Source of the DNA: JACVRM01 sp963839815
Lineage (GTDB): Bacteria; Actinomycetota; Thermoleophilia; Gaiellales; Gaiellaceae
Assembly (NCBI GenBank): GCA_963839815.1
Contig: CAWIWF010000003.1
Span: forward strand, 1 to 64,000
Direction of reading: 5' to 3'
Length of the DNA stretch: 64,000 nucleotides
The stretch's first letter is position 1; every line of letters starts with the position of its first letter. Position numbers and translations under genes: made by a program. This document shows, piece by piece, positions 61,154-64,000 of the stretch. The notes beneath the pieces are model-generated. The model was not told the origin of the DNA. It worked only from the letters and a program-made list of their open reading frames with translations, and ran no database searches.

Positions 61154-61750
61154 GTGCGACATCGCCTGACCGTCCTGCTGGGCCTCGCGGCCCTCTCCCT
61201 CGTCTGCGTCTCCGCAGCGACCGCCGCCCGCGTGCACGTGCGCGTGGAGGGCAAGACCCAGACAATCTACGGCGCCGCCGAGCCGCGGCTGGACGTCGCC
61301 AACCCGCTTGCCGCGCTCGAGGCCGCGAGCCTCTTCGGCGAGTTCTACTACCACGTCACCACCGGCGCCTTCGGCCCGTACGTCGACCAGATCGGCCGCC
61401 ATCCGGCCGGTGGGACGAGCGGCTGGGTGTTCAAGGTCAACGGCGTCTCGCCCCCCGTCGGAGCCGACGCGCTGGCGCTCAAGGCGGGTGACCGGGTGCT
61501 CTGGTACTGGGCGACCTTCGGGTCCACCGGCGGGCCGGAGACGCTGCGGCTCGTTCGCACCGCCAAGCGCAACTGCTACCGCGTGCTCGCCGAGAACGAC
61601 GCCGGTCGCGCCAGGTCGGCGACCGGCGCCGTGCTCGTCGTCGACCGTCGCCGCGTGCGAACCACGCGGGCCGCCGCCTGCGTCGGGGCTCACCGCGGCG
61701 GAGTGCGCGCGGTCCTGGCGGGCGCGGTGCGCTCGAACGCGCTGCCCTGA
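61154..61750 (+). CDS. Secreted DUF4430 (transcobalamin-type domain) protein under the B12 riboswitch
   Basis: 198 residues from the GTG at 61154, with GGAGG seven bases before. A signal peptide (RHRLTVLLGLAALSLVCVSA) is followed by a DUF4430-like domain: RVHVRVEGKTQTIYGAAEPR, ALEAASLFGEFYYHV, VDQIGRHPAGGTSGWVFKVN and LALKAGDRVLWYWATFG. DUF4430 also occurs in animal transcobalamin and intrinsic factor. A C-terminal Arg/Cys tail follows. It probably sits at the cell surface and may help capture cobalamin or its precursors. It leads the ECF operon. Confidence 0.8.
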   Translation: MRHRLTVLLGLAALSLVCVSAATAARVHVRVEGKTQTIYGAAEPRLDVANPLAALEAASLFGEFYYHVTTGAFGPYVDQIGRHPAGGTSGWVFKVNGVSPPVGADALALKAGDRVLWYWATFGSTGGPETLRLVRTAKRNCYRVLAENDAGRARSATGAVLVVDRRRVRTTRAAACVGAHRGGVRAVLAGAVRSNALP

Positions 61751-61754
61751 CGCG

Positions 61755-62522
61755 ATGAGCTCTCGAGCGCACGGGAGGCACGGTCACGCCCTCGCACGGG
61801 CCGCCGCCGGCGTGCTCCTCGTCACCCTGGGGCTTGTCCTCGCCGGCTGCGGGGGTGCCGGCGGGGACGAGGGAGAGGGGGGCACCGCCGAGCTCTGGAT
61901 CACCCGCGACCGCGGCGCCGAGGTGCTGGCAAGGGAGACCGTGCCCGCGGGTATCACCGCGCTCGATGCGCTCGACCGCGTCGCAGATGTCGAGACCCGC
62001 TTTGGCGGGCGCTTCGTCCAGTCGATCGACGGCGTGGCCGGCAGCGCCGCCGGACGGCGCGACTGGTTCTGGTTCGTGAACGGCTACGAGGCCGACCGCA
62101 GCGCTGCCGAGTACCGCCTGAGCGACGGCGACGTCGAGTGGTGGGACTACCGCGACTGGAAGCAGCCGGGGGAGGCTCGCGTCGTCCTCGGCGCCTTCCC
62201 CGAGCCGTTCCGCCACGGCTACGACGGCACGCGGCGCACGGCGGTCGTCCACTTCCTGCCTGGCTTCGAGGGCGAGGCCCGGGCACTCGCCGAGGTGGTC
62301 GGCGCCGGCGGGATCGCGGCGGCGCCGGAGCCCGACGGCGGCAAGCCGCCCGAGGGAGCAAACCTGCTCGTCGTCGGCACCCCCGGCTCCCGGTCCCATG
62401 CCGAGCTCTGCCACGGCGGCAGCGCGGGTGCGCCCGTCTGTGTCTACCTCTCGGCCCGGCACGCGGGCGAGCTCGCCGGCGACCCGGCGGCGTTCCGCCA
62501 CCGATTCGAGGTGACGGAGTGA
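61755..62522 (+). CDS. DUF4430 lipoprotein in the B12-riboswitch operon
   Basis: 255 residues from the ATG at 61755, 4 bp after the previous stop. A lipobox (LLVTLGLVLAGCGG) anchors it to the outer face of the membrane. AELWITRDRGAEVLARETVP, TRFGGRFVQSIDGVAGSAAG, then RDWFWFVNGYEADRSAAEYR and GDVEWWDYRDW match the DUF4430 pattern, rich in aromatic residues. The second half is less clear. Likely a membrane-anchored cobalamin-binding partner of the ECF transporter. GTGA overlap with the next gene. Confidence 0.75.
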   Translation: MSSRAHGRHGHALARAAAGVLLVTLGLVLAGCGGAGGDEGEGGTAELWITRDRGAEVLARETVPAGITALDALDRVADVETRFGGRFVQSIDGVAGSAAGRRDWFWFVNGYEADRSAAEYRLSDGDVEWWDYRDWKQPGEARVVLGAFPEPFRHGYDGTRRTAVVHFLPGFEGEARALAEVVGAGGIAAAPEPDGGKPPEGANLLVVGTPGSRSHAELCHGGSAGAPVCVYLSARHAGELAGDPAAFRHRFEVTE

Positions 62523-63211
62523 GCGCTACGGCGGCGCTGGCCGTGCTGGCCGCGCTCGCCGTCGCCGCGCTGGCCTCGGACGTCCACCTGGTCCCTGCGC
62601 TGGTCGCAGCAGTCCTGCTCGCGGCCATCGCCCGGGCGCCGCGCTGGCGGCTGTATGCGGGCGGAGCGCTCGTGCCGGCCCTGTTCCTGCTCGCGCTCTC
62701 GCCGCTCCTGGCCACGAGCGGCTACGAGGTGCTCTGGCAGGGACCGCGCCTGCCCGTGCTCGGCACCCTGAACGTGACGTGGGAGGAGCTGGAGACGGCG
62801 TCGCTGCAGGCGCTGCGGCTCGCCGCCGTGGGCCTCGCCTTCGCGGCCTACGCCCTGCTGCTCGACCACGACCGGCTCGTGGCCGCCGCCCGCTGGGCGC
62901 GCCGCTCCGTGCTGATGGTCGCGCTCGCCACGCGGCTCGCCCCGACACTCGAGCGAGACGCCGCGGGCTACGCCGACGCCCTTCGCGGCCGGGGGATCGA
63001 CGTGTCGGGACTGCGCGGCCGGGCGCGCCTGCTCTCGCCCCTCGTCGCGGGCTCGCTGGAGCGCAGCCTCGACCTCGCCGAGTCGATGGAGGCGCGCGGC
63101 TTCGGCCGCCCGGGCGCGACCCACGCCCCGCGCCGTGCCTGGCCGGCCCGCGAGCGTGCGGGAGTCTTCGCCGCCGTCGTCTTCGCAGGAGTGGCGCTCG
63201 CATGGCTCTAG
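62519..63211 (+). CDS. ECF transporter transmembrane subunit EcfT
   Basis: 230 residues from the GTG at 62519. Hydrophobic segments include AALAVLAALAVAALASDVHL, LYAGGALVPALFLLALSPLL and a C-terminal GVFAAVVFAGVALAWL. The two coupling motifs needed to hold the ATPases are visible as ADALRGRGID and SMEARGFGRP (xRG). EcfT links substrate-binding S components to EcfA. Overlaps the ATPase gene by 10 bp. Confidence 0.85.
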   Translation: MSATAALAVLAALAVAALASDVHLVPALVAAVLLAAIARAPRWRLYAGGALVPALFLLALSPLLATSGYEVLWQGPRLPVLGTLNVTWEELETASLQALRLAAVGLAFAAYALLLDHDRLVAAARWARRSVLMVALATRLAPTLERDAAGYADALRGRGIDVSGLRGRARLLSPLVAGSLERSLDLAESMEARGFGRPGATHAPRRAWPARERAGVFAAVVFAGVALAWL

Positions 63212-64000
63212 CCGAGCTCGAGCGCGTCTCCTACGCCTATGCCGGCGCGGCCGGGGAGGCGCTTTCGGAGGTCTCGCTGCGAGTCGACGCCGGCGAGAGG
63301 GTGCTAGTGCTCGGTCCCTCCGGGGGCGGCAAGTCGACGCTCCTGCGGGCCCTCTCCGGCCTCGTGCCGCACTTCCACGGCGGCCGCTTCTCGGGGCGCG
63401 TCACCGTTGGCGGCCGCGACACGCGCGCCACCCGCCCGTCACACCTCGCGGGCACGGTCGCGACGGTCTTTCAGGATCCCGAGAGCCAGGTCGTGATGAC
63501 GCGTGTCGCCGCCGAGGTCGAGTTCGGGCTCGAGAACCTCGGCACGCCACCTGCCGAGATCGAGCCGCGCGCCAGGGCGGCGCTCGCCGCCGTGGGCGCC
63601 GTCGGGCTGGCCGGCCGCCGCACGACCGAGCTCTCCGCCGGCGAGCTGCAGCGCGTCTGCCTGGCGTCGGCGCTCGCGCTCGCTCCGGAGCTGCTGCTCC
63701 TGGACGAGCCGACGTCGCAGCTCGATCCTGCAGCCGCCGCGGGCTTCCTCGAGCGCGCGCTTGGGTCTGGGTGCGCCGTCGTCGTCGCCGAGCAGCGGCC
63801 GCTCCCGGCGCTCGAGCTGTGCGACCGGGTGCTGTTCGTCGAGGGGGGCCGGGTGGTGCTGGACGCGCCCCGCGAGCGGGGGATGCAGTGGCTCGCCGCC
63901 GAGCGGCCGGCCTGGCTCGCGGAGCCCGCAGCAGCAGGCGAGGAACGTCCCGGCGCGACCGTGGTCGACGTGCGCGGCGCCGCGTACGCATATGGGGAGC
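63202..64000 (+). CDS. ECF transporter ATP-binding protein EcfA (3' end beyond the window)
   Basis: The ATG at 63202 starts ALAELERVSYAYAGAAGEAL. Walker A is GPSGGGKSTLLRALSG, Q-loop TVFQDPESQVVMTR (the DPExQ mark of ECF ATPases), signature LSAGELQRVCLASALALAP and Walker B LLLLDEPTSQLD. After residue 230 VVDVRGAAYAYGE looks like the start of a second ATPase domain, so it may be a fused EcfA1A2. The S component is not seen and could follow. Substrate inferred as cobalamin from the riboswitch. Confidence 0.88.
   Translation, partial: MALAELERVSYAYAGAAGEALSEVSLRVDAGERVLVLGPSGGGKSTLLRALSGLVPHFHGGRFSGRVTVGGRDTRATRPSHLAGTVATVFQDPESQVVMTRVAAEVEFGLENLGTPPAEIEPRARAALAAVGAVGLAGRRTTELSAGELQRVCLASALALAPELLLLDEPTSQLDPAAAAGFLERALGSGCAVVVAEQRPLPALELCDRVLFVEGGRVVLDAPRERGMQWLAAERPAWLAEPAAAGEERPGATVVDVRGAAYAYGE

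Overview
The window is not one continuous natural locus. It reads as three pieces joined end to end. Positions 1 to about 32235 are high-GC actinobacterial DNA, probably Nocardioides-like (Propionibacteriales): WhiB and SARP regulators, many leaderless starts, a dnaG C-terminus beside a sigma-70 gene. Positions about 32236 to 34387 are AT-richer, have no bacterial gene, and carry short coding-like stretches bounded by AG/GT splice-like junctions, so they look like nuclear DNA of a eukaryote, perhaps a green alga. Positions about 34388 to 64000 are even higher-GC DNA of a second actinobacterium, best matching Thermoleophilia (Gaiella-like). Each bacterial piece is cut inside a gene at its junction, which favours an assembly chimera over gene transfer. 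Single-base frameshifts break many otherwise good genes in both bacterial pieces, so base-level quality is probably poor.

Piece 1: a partial NAD-dependent epimerase; a DinB protein with a 9-bp microsatellite; a secreted FG-GAP propeller (frameshifted); a small membrane-protein/HTH operon behind a palindromic operator; a stand-alone LanC-like cyclase; SRPBCC; a broken serine hydrolase; a secreted RCC1 propeller; a bacterial lipoxygenase-like protein; a methyltransferase; a VOC protein; a LuxR-type regulator beside a secreted propeller; a MazEF-like toxin pair; a YjbR-like protein; an integrase remnant ending next to a CAT tRNA; a CHAP protein with a small partner; a WhiB4-like factor; three paralogous Ala-rich genes of unknown function (18.8-21.4 kb); a DUF2243 protein; tRNA-Asn; YtxH-like and DUF1345 proteins; a large AfsR-like SARP regulator divergent from a secreted C39-peptidase-like/lysozyme-like gene pair; then a sigma factor and truncated dnaG.

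Piece 3: a gene tail, an FmdB zinc ribbon, a secreted protein and a family 4 uracil-DNA glycosylase; the overlapping tsaE (frameshifted)-tsaB-rimI-tsaD cluster for tRNA t6A, running into a subtilisin-like protease; glutamate dehydrogenase; Rex with a candidate operator across its start, next to a glutaredoxin-like protein; an RTX protein (frameshifted); a GT4 glycosyltransferase; a glutamate-cysteine ligase overlapping a DUF1844-MTA phosphorylase fusion; a proton-pumping pyrophosphatase; DUF1361; a frameshifted VapBC-type pair; TrkH/TrkA; a PQQ-type sugar dehydrogenase lipoprotein; a methyltransferase; small hypothetical genes; HAD and VanZ proteins.

The most coherent system is at the right end: a cobalamin riboswitch precedes two secreted DUF4430 (transcobalamin-type) proteins, an EcfT permease and an EcfA ATPase that runs off the window. 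This is a candidate B12 capture-and-import operon. The three Ala-rich paralogs in piece 1 are the best candidate for an undescribed gene family.
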